A stretch of 8,151 bases of DNA from Gammaproteobacteria bacterium (GTDB lineage: Bacteria; Pseudomonadota; Gammaproteobacteria; SZUA-229). The position numbers and the translations under genes are program-made. How positions within the stretch are numbered: the first letter of the stretch is position 1; each line of letters starts with the position of its first letter. Positions 1 through 6,918 of this stretch are shown one piece after another. The notes under the pieces were generated by a model. The model searched no databases, was not told where the DNA came from, and was given only the letters and a program-made list of their open reading frames with translations. Where the stretch lies: positions 1 through 8,151 of the forward strand of contig JAESSQ010000244.1 of NCBI GenBank assembly GCA_016764035.1, written 5' to 3'.

Positions 1-117
1 CATAGACTACATTCATCATCAATGCAGCGTTTTGCCCCATCCACACCACCTTTAGATGCTGTGGTTTTAGGGGTAGAGGCTAATGATGCCAGCTTGTACA
101 AAGGGCGCACAATTTAG
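1..117 (+). CDS. Possible 3' end of an unidentified rightward gene
   Basis: Frame 1 is open from the left edge to a TAG at 115-117, giving 38 residues that end in LYKGRTI. The composition looks protein-like (a VVLGVEAND stretch, no stop, codon choice like the rest of the window). The other five frames hold stops or short reads here. The gene would converge on the leftward FecR-SPOR gene, whose stop lies at 210. I do not recognise the family and assign no function. A 38-codon open frame can occur by chance, so this is only a plausible partial gene, and its start lies outside the window. No convincing terminator follows it between 118 and 209. Confidence 0.35.
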   Translation, partial: HRLHSSSMQRFAPSTPPLDAVVLGVEANDASLYKGRTI

Positions 118-209
118 CATTTTGGCGAGTTTATTGCACTAAAAATACCTTTTAGATGCGGGTATGAACTATCTGGGATAACGCAGGCATTAGGTGGCTA
201 CAGCAGGTG

Positions 210-1094
210 TTACATTCCGGATTTAATAATCCAGGGGTTATGTATGCCGTATTGGTGGTTGATAGCTGCAGTAAAACTTCGGGCGTCTGCTTTTGTTGCA
301 AAATTTTTGATGCTAATACGATGCCAGGTGCTGTCCTTGATTTGTATTTTTTGTAGCGTAGTTGCGTACCCTGCCGTGTTTAATGTTTTTTGTAGCTTAT
401 CGGCAGACGTAAAACTTTTCAGTGACATTACATTGACCGTCCATCTCCCGTCTGCTGTTAAAACACCGTGACCTGATTGTGTTTCTGTTTGCTTTGCCCA
501 TTTGGCTAATTTCTCTTTTGGGACAGGAGAGACAGGCAACGCAGGTTTGTCTTTGGGGGCAATATAGAATGACAATGCATCTTTCATAATGAATTCGGTT
601 TCACCTTGGCGCTGAGCTGTTATCTTGCCTTCGATTAAACACAAAATATCTTTTTCGTCACTAGAGCGTCCCCAAATATCAGTACCACGAATGCCGGCAG
701 TAACGGCACCTATATGGATTTTTACATCGCGTTTACGTGTGTTACCTATTTGAGAGGTAGTGAATCGAAAGGCACCAGTAATAACATTTAGTAAGCCGGC
801 AAATACGCCCGAAGTTTCTTTGGGTGGTTGAATGATATTTAAGGCGAGCACACCGTTTTCGCCAAGCTTTATCTGACTACCTTCTTCTAGTCGTATCAGC
901 AAACGTGCTGATTTTCCAGTACTGACAATATCTCCAGAGTTAAGGATATCGCCGGGTGTTAGGGCGCGTTTGACGCCATTACGTTCTAACCATGCTGGCA
1001 TCTGCATGGTTTCGATTTTGCCGCCGTCAATGGCGTGTACCAATACAGGTGCGAGGATGAGGCTACAGAAGGTGATAATTTTGAGAATATTCAA
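210..1094 (-). CDS. Secreted FecR-domain and SPOR-domain protein
   Basis: This encodes a 294-residue predicted periplasmic protein. Residues 1-21 form a signal peptide (lysine at 5, hydrophobic core, VHA before a likely cut at 21/22). Residues about 45-165 match the FecR domain style: a 'GDIVSTG' entry, 'RLLIRLEEGSQIKLGENG', then 'HIGAVTAGIRGTDIWGR' and 'LIEGKITA'. Residues about 216-294 are a SPOR domain: 'RWTVNVMSLKSFTSADKLQKTL', a central 'HRISIKNFATKADARSF', and a terminal 'NPWII'. SPOR domains are known to bind septal peptidoglycan stripped of stem peptides. FecR domains here are probably a beta-rich periplasmic scaffold, so a role at the cell wall is inferred. The start is TTG (1092-1094): an in-frame TGA lies only six bases upstream, and the next ATG falls after the signal peptide. 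No clear Shine-Dalgarno is visible. It is divergent from mrp and has no visible operon partner. Confidence 0.85.
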   Translation of the reverse strand: MNILKIITFCSLILAPVLVHAIDGGKIETMQMPAWLERNGVKRALTPGDILNSGDIVSTGKSARLLIRLEEGSQIKLGENGVLALNIIQPPKETSGVFAGLLNVITGAFRFTTSQIGNTRKRDVKIHIGAVTAGIRGTDIWGRSSDEKDILCLIEGKITAQRQGETEFIMKDALSFYIAPKDKPALPVSPVPKEKLAKWAKQTETQSGHGVLTADGRWTVNVMSLKSFTSADKLQKTLNTAGYATTLQKIQIKDSTWHRISIKNFATKADARSFTAAINHQYGIHNPWIIKSGM

Positions 1095-1337
1095 AATCGG
1101 TCAACTTTTTGTGAGTCAGTTATCTGTACGCATAGTTTAGTTAATTGGATTCAATAGTCGTATTCACTAATGAAAATAGGTGTGGAGTTTTGTGTTCTTT
1201 TGGTTTTATTTCTAGCTTAATTGTTTTGCCTCTATCTACAAATGGCTAGGTTTATTCAATAAAAGTAAGGTTTAGTTAGTGGCTTATTGTTGTAGAATGT
1301 GTGTCCTGTATATATTTTCCGTTGCGGAGTTTTCGCT
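1095..1337. promoter_or_regulatory. Divergent intergenic region between FecR-SPOR gene and mrp
   Basis: These 243 bases must hold promoters for both divergent genes. For mrp, a -10-like TAGAAT lies at 1293-1298 with only a poor -35 match (TTTAGT, 1271-1276, 16-base spacing). A ribosome binding site GGAG sits at 1326-1329, eight bases before the mrp ATG. For the leftward gene I found no good sigma70 box pair. The sequence is very AT-rich, so single-box matches carry little weight. No riboswitch-like structure was recognised. Confidence 0.3.
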
Positions 1338-2426
1338 ATGAGCGTTACCAAAGAACAAGTTGAATCAGCCATTAAACAGTATATCGACCCCTATCTTGAA
1401 AAAGATCTTGTTAGTGTGGGTATGGTTAAAGATATCGCGATTGACGGCAGTGACGTAAACGTAAAAATTGTACTCGGTTACCCGGCGTTTGGTTTTGTCG
1501 ATACATTATCTGATGCATTAAAAGTAATCATTGAAGCAGTCGATGGTGTCTCTTCTGCAACAGTAGATGCCAGCTGGAAAATAGAGAGCCATACTGTACA
1601 GGGTGGCATGAATCCGCTAGCAGGTATTAAAAATGTAATTGCTGTGGCCTCGGGTAAAGGTGGTGTCGGCAAATCTACCACAGCGGTTAATTTAGCACTG
1701 GCGCTGCAAATAGAAGGTGCGCGTGTAGGTGTGCTAGATGCTGATATATATGGCCCAAGTATTCCTCGTATGTTAGGTATTGAAGGAAAGCCGGATTCAA
1801 TAGATGGCAAAACGCTGGAGCCTATGGGTGGCCATGGTCTGCAAGCAATGTCGATTGGTTTTATGATTGATGAAGAAACACCAATGATCTGGCGTGGGCC
1901 GATGGTTACGCAAGCGTTGGAGCAGTTATTACGTGATACGCAATGGAAATCACTGGATTATCTTATTATCGACCTGCCACCAGGAACAGGTGATATTCAG
2001 TTAACGTTAGCGCAAAAAGTACCCGTCAGTGGTGCTGTTATCGTAACCACACCGCAGGATATTGCTTTGCTGGATGCACGTAAAGGCTTGAAGATGTTCG
2101 AAAAAGTCGAAGTGCCTGTGCTTGGTGTCGTTGAAAATATGAGTATTCATATTTGTACGGAATGCGGTCATGCTGAGCATATTTTTGGTCAGGGTGGTGG
2201 TGAAAAAATGTGTGAATTGCACAATGTTGATTTTCTTGGCGCCTTACCGTTGGATATCAATATTCGTATCAATGCCGATGAGGGTCATCCATCTGTGGCA
2301 GATGACCCCGAGAGTAAGGCATCAATAATCTATCGCGAGATTGCACGTCGTACTGCGGCTAAATTATCGTTGAGAACTAAAGACTATTCAGCTAAATTCC
2401 CTAATATTGTTATTCAGAATAACTAA
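1338..2426 (+). CDS. mrp: Mrp/ApbC/Nbp35-type iron-sulfur cluster carrier ATPase
   Basis: This is a 362-residue cytoplasmic P-loop ATPase that carries a bridging Fe-S cluster as a dimer and hands it to apo-proteins. Residues 1-90 are the N-terminal MIP18/DUF59-like domain. The deviant Walker A motif GKGGVGKST is at 106-114, followed by DADIYGPS (134-141) and the switch II/Walker B DLPPGTGD (212-219). The cluster-binding CxxC is C273-T-E-C276, just before the conserved GQGGG at 284-288. Length and motif order are normal for bacterial Mrp. The ATG at 1338 is chosen because GGAG sits eight bases upstream and the protein then begins as homologues do. A 13-codon upstream extension from 1299 (MCPVYIF...) lacks family-like sequence. 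It appears monocistronic: divergent from its left neighbour and closed by a strong terminator. Confidence 0.96.
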   Translation: MSVTKEQVESAIKQYIDPYLEKDLVSVGMVKDIAIDGSDVNVKIVLGYPAFGFVDTLSDALKVIIEAVDGVSSATVDASWKIESHTVQGGMNPLAGIKNVIAVASGKGGVGKSTTAVNLALALQIEGARVGVLDADIYGPSIPRMLGIEGKPDSIDGKTLEPMGGHGLQAMSIGFMIDEETPMIWRGPMVTQALEQLLRDTQWKSLDYLIIDLPPGTGDIQLTLAQKVPVSGAVIVTTPQDIALLDARKGLKMFEKVEVPVLGVVENMSIHICTECGHAEHIFGQGGGEKMCELHNVDFLGALPLDINIRINADEGHPSVADDPESKASIIYREIARRTAAKLSLRTKDYSAKFPNIVIQNN

Positions 2427-2482
2427 CATTTATTTTGATTCAACAAATTTAATGTAACGCGTTCAAAAGCGTTTTTCATTTT

Positions 2483-2527
2483 AGAGCACACACTGTGGCC
2501 TCCCGGAGTGTGTGCTCTGTCATTTTT
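2483..2527 (+). terminator. Strong intrinsic terminator of mrp
   Basis: AGAGCACACACT (2483-2494) pairs perfectly with AGTGTGTGCTCT (2507-2518), a 12-bp stem with a 12-base loop. A run of five T follows at 2523-2527, four bases after the stem. Twenty-three bases upstream, a smaller hairpin AACGC/GCGTT (2456-2460 and 2469-2473) also runs into T's (2472-2476) and may act as a weak first terminator. The bases left of the strong hairpin do not give a U-run on the minus strand, so it works best for rightward transcription. Confidence 0.85.
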
Positions 2528-2558
2528 ACCTTATATTACATTTTGAGGTAATGAAAAC

Positions 2559-2854
2559 ATGCAAGCCTGGGTCATTATTCGATTATCACTGAGAACTGAA
2601 ATTGTTTATCGAGATTTACTGATTAGTTTATGGTTGGGCCGTAAATTTGGCTGTAATATATTGAAATTAAAAAGGTTTTTGGTTGGCCTGAATGTTATTT
2701 TAATGTTGAGGCAAGACGGCCCTGGTCGTTTAGTGTGAGGGCGGTACCTAATCTGCAAGTCAGTCGTACCGATACGGTTATTTTGACGGATAAAAAAGTG
2801 ATGCATTATTCGCATGTTTTACAATATAACAAGTGGATATTGGTTGAGTTTTAA
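2559..2854 (+). pseudogene. Probable frameshifted remnant of a small unidentified gene
   Basis: No intact gene lies between the mrp terminator and the rhodanese gene. One frame begins at ATG 2559, with GAGG at 2545-2548 ten bases upstream, and reads 59 codons to TGA at 2736-2738 (MQAWVIIRLSLRTEIVYRDL...). A different frame is open from 2657 to TAA at 2852-2854 and looks the more protein-like: it includes IEIKKVFGWPECYFNVEARR, then VSRTDTVILTDKK, and ends NKWILVEF. It has no ATG at its head; its first usable start would be GTG 2735, without a ribosome binding site. A frameshift near 2650-2660 would join the two into about 97 residues with a single start and stop. I do not recognise the family. 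The alternatives are a real 59-residue small protein or plain noncoding DNA. Confidence 0.27.
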
Positions 2855-2863
2855 TTGTTATTT

Positions 2864-2887
2864 CATATACTTATTAGGATGTATATG
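2864..2887. promoter_or_regulatory. Inverted repeat, candidate operator upstream of rhodanese promoter
   Basis: CATATAC (2864-2870) and GTATATG (2881-2887) form a perfect 7-bp inverted repeat with a 10-base spacer, so half-site centres are 17 bases apart. It ends eight bases before the putative -35 box at 2896, a usual place for an activator site. No T-run follows, so it is not a terminator. The right half (TGTATATGTAA, 2880-2890) recurs once before lemA at 6982-6992. AT-rich repeats of this length can arise by chance. Confidence 0.35.
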
Positions 2888-2895
2888 TAAATAAT

Positions 2896-2924
2896 TTGAC
2901 GATGTTCGCACCTTAAGTTATTAG
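2896..2924 (+). promoter_or_regulatory. Sigma70-type promoter for rhodanese-kinase operon
   Basis: TTGACG (2896-2901, five of six matches to the -35 consensus) is separated by exactly 17 bases from TATTAG (2919-2924, four of six matches to the -10). Transcription would begin near 2931, leaving a leader of only about ten bases before the ATG at 2941. That fits the weak Shine-Dalgarno there (GAAAG, 2929-2933). If the transcript starts this close, initiation may be near-leaderless, or the real promoter may lie further upstream. Confidence 0.45.
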
Positions 2925-2940
2925 ATATGAAAGCAATATT

Positions 2941-3831
2941 ATGAGAAATACGGTCAATTCAATTATTAATGTTTTAGTATGCTTTGTTGCGCTGCTGGCA
3001 AGCACCAGTGTGCAGGCGATTACGCTAGATAGTCAAGGTTTTATCGTCAATGTCGAGTGGTTGAGTGAGAATCAATTTGATACGGACATACAGATTATTG
3101 ATGTTCGTGATGAAACCAGTTATTTACAGGGGCATATCGCAAATGCGATAAATATACCTGTTTCTAAAACATTTGTGCAAAGTGGAGAAGAGAGCCGTAT
3201 TGGTTCGTTAAAATACCTGCAGCAGTTACTTAGTCATGCAGGTATTCAACATAATAAAATGATTGTTGTCTATGCGGATGACATCTATAAAGACGCCGGT
3301 CGACTTTTTTGGGTGTTGGAGGTGTTGGGTCATAAGCAGATGAAATTGCTTAACGGCGGTTTTCCTGCCTGGCTTAAAAATGATTTACCGGTTAGTAAAT
3401 TGGCAACGCTGTTGATGCCCAGTGAATATATTCCCAGGGCAAAACCTGAACGATTAGTTAGCCAGTTATCTATGCTTTTGGCATTGAACGATACCAGTAT
3501 ACATATAATCGATGTAAGACCAGCTGATGAGTACAGCGGTAAAACATCGAAATCCACAAGGTTCGGGCACATTCCTGGCGCAAATAGTGTTCCGGTCGAT
3601 TTGAATTTTGAAATAGTCGATGGGGTTAAAGTAATAAAACCTATAGAACAGCTAAGAGTGTTGTATGGCTCTGCTGAAGGAAAAACAGTCTATGCCTATT
3701 GTAATAAGGGCAAAGCATCATCAATGACGTATACAATTTTACGTCAGCTACAGCACGATGTCGCCGTCTACGATGGTTCGTGGTATGAATGGGGCAATGA
3801 CCCAGAATTACCTATTCAGCGTAGCCGATGA
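2941..3831 (+). CDS. Exported tandem-domain rhodanese (sulfurtransferase)
   Basis: This 296-residue protein has a signal peptide at residues 1-26 (ending SVQA) and is predicted to be periplasmic. It has two rhodanese domains, as in thiosulfate and mercaptopyruvate sulfurtransferases. The N-terminal domain (about 32-155) shows IIDVRDETSYLQGHIANAINIP and LLNGGFPAWLKNDLPV. Its loop has YADD (111-114) where an active domain would carry cysteine, so it is likely non-catalytic. The C-terminal domain (about 168-294) has IIDVRPADEY (189-198), GHIPGANSVP (209-218), and the active loop C254-N-K-G-K-A-S260, then YDGSWYEWG. The lysines in this loop are closer to thiosulfate-type than mercaptopyruvate-type enzymes, but the donor is not proven by sequence. 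It most likely moves sulfane sulfur between a donor and a thiol acceptor. The kinase gene begins 20 bases after its stop, which suggests one transcript. Confidence 0.93.
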   Translation: MRNTVNSIINVLVCFVALLASTSVQAITLDSQGFIVNVEWLSENQFDTDIQIIDVRDETSYLQGHIANAINIPVSKTFVQSGEESRIGSLKYLQQLLSHAGIQHNKMIVVYADDIYKDAGRLFWVLEVLGHKQMKLLNGGFPAWLKNDLPVSKLATLLMPSEYIPRAKPERLVSQLSMLLALNDTSIHIIDVRPADEYSGKTSKSTRFGHIPGANSVPVDLNFEIVDGVKVIKPIEQLRVLYGSAEGKTVYAYCNKGKASSMTYTILRQLQHDVAVYDGSWYEWGNDPELPIQRSR

Positions 3832-3851
3832 GGTGTCTTGAATAATTGTTT

Positions 3852-6830
3852 ATGAAGGCTTTTATATCGTCACTCTCGTTTCACAAAAAGTTGGTGCTTC
3901 TCACAACGATACCCTTTGTATTAATTATAGCGCTTGGTTTTTCTATTCTCTTAGTCATTGATAGTGACCGTATCCAAAAAGAAATGGTGAATGATGCCAG
4001 AGCTTACATTGAAGTGATGACACAGGACTTTGCTAGTATTATTGCTATTGGTGAAGTTGATTTGGCCGTCGATATCACGGATAAATTACATGGTTGGAAA
4101 ATGGTAGAGGGTATGATTATTTATGATAAGAATCATACCCCCGTGTATAGCTACATGAAAGATGGTTTTGCTGATGTCTTAATCGCCCATCAGGAAGGTT
4201 GGGATGAGTCATTTGTGTTTACACAGGGCAGCCTTTTTTTATTAAATCCTGTCGTTTATAAAGGCAAACATTACGGCGATGTTCGTGTGCAGTTATCGAC
4301 CCTTGCATCACAGAATTTGCGCGCCAGTTATATTTTACAAGGTGGGGTAATTGTTCTTGCTCTGCTACTGTCTACTTTTTTAATGACGCTAGGTCTTGGT
4401 TATTATTTTTCACGGCCATTGAAAAAAATTGCCTCTGCATTACATCAGGTAGAAAAAACACAAGACTATTCTGTGCGTCTTACGGTTGAGCAAGATGACG
4501 AAATTGGTACTCTCGTTGATGGTTTTAATACCATGCAAACAGAGGTTGAACGTGCGCATGCGGATATTCTTGATCAGCAATATGCTCTAGAGCAACATGC
4601 CATCGTTGCCATAACCGATATTAAAGGTGCTATCACTTACGCAAATAAAAAATTTGTTGAGGTAAGTGGTTATAGCCGCGATGAATTATTGGGACAGGAC
4701 CATCGCCTACTTAATTCTGGCAGGCATAATGATGCATTTTTTCGTGAAATGTATAAAACGATAGCAGGTGGCAATGTATGGCGTGGTGAAATATGTAATC
4801 AAGCGAAAGATGGCCACCTTTACTGGGTGGATGCAACCATTGTCGCTACCATGGATAGGCATGACAAGCCAGAAAAATACATTTCCATTCGTACCGATAT
4901 TACTCAGCAAAAGAAAACAGATAAAGCATTAGTCATTAGTGAAGAACGTATCAGCATGGCTATGTCAGTGGCAAACGATGGTATATGGGACTGGCATCTG
5001 AATGATAACAGCGTATATTTTGATGAGCGTTTTTACACCATGGCGGGTTATGAGCCAAATGAGTTTCCAGGTGCCTTTGATGAGTTCAAAAAACGGGTGC
5101 ATCCGCAGCATATTAATGAGCTCTTACAACATGTAAAAAAGTATATCGCAGGTGAAGAAAAAAATTATGATGTTGAATTTCAATTCCAGTGTAAGGACGG
5201 AAGCTATATCTGGATAAGAGGTAGAGGCTTAATCGTCGAACATGATGTTGACGGTAAACCCTCGCGTTTTGTTGGTACGCACACTGACATAACGCAACGT
5301 ATGCAGGTTGAAGAGTCATTGAAGCGTAGCCAATCTTTACTTAATGCGACGGGTAGAATGGCAAAAGTTGGTGGTTGGGAACTTGATGCAGTGACATCAG
5401 ACGTAATCTGGACAGATGAAACCTATCGTATTCATGAGATGCCGATTGATAGCACACCGTCTTTAAATGAGGCGTTTGATTGTTACCATGCAGATGACCG
5501 GCCTACAGTTGAAACAGCGCTAAACAACGCACTTGATAATGGTCAACCCTACGACCTGGAAGCACGCTTTACTACGGTCCAGGGTAATAGTTTATGGGTG
5601 CGGTCGACCTGTGAGCCTGTTGTTGTTCAGGGCGTCGTGGTGAAATTGAATGGTACATTAAGCGATATTACAGATTTGAAATACGCTGATGAGGCATTAC
5701 GTCGCTCGCAGAAAATGGATGCGATTGGCCAGCTTACCGGTGGTCTGGCACACGATTTTAATAATATTCTTGGTATTATTATGGGCAACGTCAGCTTGCT
5801 CGAAAACTATATCGAAACGGATGAGAAATCACAAAAACGCATCGACACCATCAAACACTCAACGCAACGTGCGGTTGACCTTACGCGATCTTTACTAAAT
5901 TTTACGCGGCACAATGCCACCGGTAAAAAAGTGACTAATGTAAATGTCTTAGTCGAAAACTTGCAACAGCTAATTGAGTATTCTTTGACGCCGCAGGTAA
6001 ATGTAGAGCAAAAGTTTGACAGTGATTTATGGGATACTGAATTCGACCCTGGCGACTTCGAAGATGCGTTACTTAACTTGATGTTAAATGCCCGTGATGC
6101 AATGAATGGAAGTGGAAACATAACGGTTGAGACCAGTAATTGTCTGCTGGATAAAGCATTTTGCCTGCATAATATTGGTGCACTACCGGGTGAGTATGTG
6201 CGACTGTCGATTAGTGATGATGGCGAGGGTATTCCTGAGAATATGATGGAGCATATTTTTGAGCCTTTTTTTACAACAAAAGATACAGATGAAGGTACGG
6301 GCCTTGGCCTGGCGATGGTGTTTGGATTTGTTAAACGTTCCAACGGTTACATAACCGTTGACTCTACGTTAAACCAGGGCGCAACCTTTTGTCTTTATCT
6401 GCCACGCGTTTATGATGAACAGGCGCAGGTACTAAGCAATAAGTTAAACATAGAAAAACCTGTTGGCGGGCAAGAGACTATCCTGGCTGTCGATGATGAG
6501 GAAGATTTACTGGTGCTGGTACAGGAGTCATTACAAATGCTGGGTTATAAGGTTATCGTTGCGAAAAACGGCGAACAGGCATTGGCCATTCTGGCAAAAG
6601 AGCCGAACATAGACCTCTTGTTCAGTGACGTGGTAATGCCAGGTATGAGTGGTTATGAACTAGCGGAACAGGCCGAAAATCAATGTGTGAAGCTGAAAAT
6701 ACTGTTAACGTCTGGTTATACAGAAAAAGCAGAAATAAGAGATGACCAGTCACGATTCAATACCAATTTATTGAGCAAGCCTTATACGCAGATAGAATTG
6801 GCAAAACAGATTAGACAGGCCCTCTCCTAG
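3852..6830 (+). CDS. Membrane hybrid histidine kinase with three PAS domains and C-terminal receiver
   Basis: This 992-residue inner-membrane sensor has TM1 at about 14-36 and a periplasmic region at 37-157 of CHASE8-like style (ASIIAIGEVDLAVDITDKL, then MVEGMIIYD). TM2 is at about 161-185, with HAMP following to about 237. Three PAS/PAC units lie at about 244-352, 364-482 and 497-608, each ending in a T/S-DIT motif. The HisKA H-box is GLAHDFNN with phospho-acceptor His634. The ATPase domain shows the N box (Asn746), DDGEG (789-793), FEPFFTTK (803-810) and GTGLGL (815-820). The receiver (about 874-990) has the acidic pair D881/D882, phospho-acceptor D926 and K976. All catalytic residues are present. 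No separate response regulator is adjacent, so output beyond its own receiver is unknown. ATG 3852 is given. A TTG at 3846 adds two residues and is better spaced (10 bases) from GAGGTG at 3830-3835, so it may be the true start. Confidence 0.93.
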   Translation: MKAFISSLSFHKKLVLLTTIPFVLIIALGFSILLVIDSDRIQKEMVNDARAYIEVMTQDFASIIAIGEVDLAVDITDKLHGWKMVEGMIIYDKNHTPVYSYMKDGFADVLIAHQEGWDESFVFTQGSLFLLNPVVYKGKHYGDVRVQLSTLASQNLRASYILQGGVIVLALLLSTFLMTLGLGYYFSRPLKKIASALHQVEKTQDYSVRLTVEQDDEIGTLVDGFNTMQTEVERAHADILDQQYALEQHAIVAITDIKGAITYANKKFVEVSGYSRDELLGQDHRLLNSGRHNDAFFREMYKTIAGGNVWRGEICNQAKDGHLYWVDATIVATMDRHDKPEKYISIRTDITQQKKTDKALVISEERISMAMSVANDGIWDWHLNDNSVYFDERFYTMAGYEPNEFPGAFDEFKKRVHPQHINELLQHVKKYIAGEEKNYDVEFQFQCKDGSYIWIRGRGLIVEHDVDGKPSRFVGTHTDITQRMQVEESLKRSQSLLNATGRMAKVGGWELDAVTSDVIWTDETYRIHEMPIDSTPSLNEAFDCYHADDRPTVETALNNALDNGQPYDLEARFTTVQGNSLWVRSTCEPVVVQGVVVKLNGTLSDITDLKYADEALRRSQKMDAIGQLTGGLAHDFNNILGIIMGNVSLLENYIETDEKSQKRIDTIKHSTQRAVDLTRSLLNFTRHNATGKKVTNVNVLVENLQQLIEYSLTPQVNVEQKFDSDLWDTEFDPGDFEDALLNLMLNARDAMNGSGNITVETSNCLLDKAFCLHNIGALPGEYVRLSISDDGEGIPENMMEHIFEPFFTTKDTDEGTGLGLAMVFGFVKRSNGYITVDSTLNQGATFCLYLPRVYDEQAQVLSNKLNIEKPVGGQETILAVDDEEDLLVLVQESLQMLGYKVIVAKNGEQALAILAKEPNIDLLFSDVVMPGMSGYELAEQAENQCVKLKILLTSGYTEKAEIRDDQSRFNTNLLSKPYTQIELAKQIRQALS

Positions 6831-6864
6831 GAAATATTGTTCGTTAGTAAAAGTTATTCGGTTG

Positions 6865-6905
6865 AATACGATGCCAGGCTTTAGTCTGCCAATACGGTAT
6901 TTTTT
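6865..6905 (+). terminator. Weak terminator-like structure after the kinase gene
   Basis: AATAC (6865-6869) can pair with GTATT (6897-6901), which runs into a block of six T (6900-6905). An inner AGGC/GTCT pairing is possible around a TTTA loop. The stem is short and interrupted, so efficiency would be low. It is the only terminator-like structure I see in the 207-base spacer between the kinase and lemA. Confidence 0.22.
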
Positions 6906-6918
6906 ATCGTCAATGTCG
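6902..6918 (+). repeat. 17-base exact copy of a rhodanese coding segment
   Basis: TTTTATCGTCAATGTCG occurs here in noncoding DNA and at 3039-3055 inside the rhodanese gene, where it encodes FIVNV just after the signal peptide. The flanks do not match. Both copies lie on the same strand, so a leftward transcript from this spacer would be complementary to the rhodanese mRNA. The match is certain; its meaning is not. Confidence 0.5.

Noticed and set aside
244..471. 75-codon plus-strand frame inside the FecR-SPOR gene
   Set aside because: It overlaps the conserved SPOR domain on the other strand. The hydrophobic look is a by-product, and no ribosome binding site is present.
1299..1337. Thirteen-codon N-terminal extension of mrp from the ATG at 1299
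   Set aside because: There is no Shine-Dalgarno for it, the extension is unlike Mrp, and a good site (GGAG) serves the ATG at 1338. The extension also overlaps the promoter candidate's expected transcript start.
1478..1810. 110-codon minus-strand frame within mrp
   Set aside because: It lies opposite the Walker A region of mrp and its sequence is a mirror effect of that coding strand.
2551..2595. ATG at 2551 as a start for a small protein
   Set aside because: It sits two bases after the GAGG site and its frame stops after 14 codons.
2606..2815. 69-codon minus-strand frame in the mrp-rhodanese gap
   Set aside because: It overlaps the more protein-like plus-strand frames, has no ribosome binding site, and is rich in residues typical of antisense reads.
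5807..6343. 178-codon open frame on the minus strand inside the kinase gene
   Set aside because: It is antisense to the well-supported HisKA/HATPase region, has no family-like features and is serine-rich in the way typical of shadow frames.
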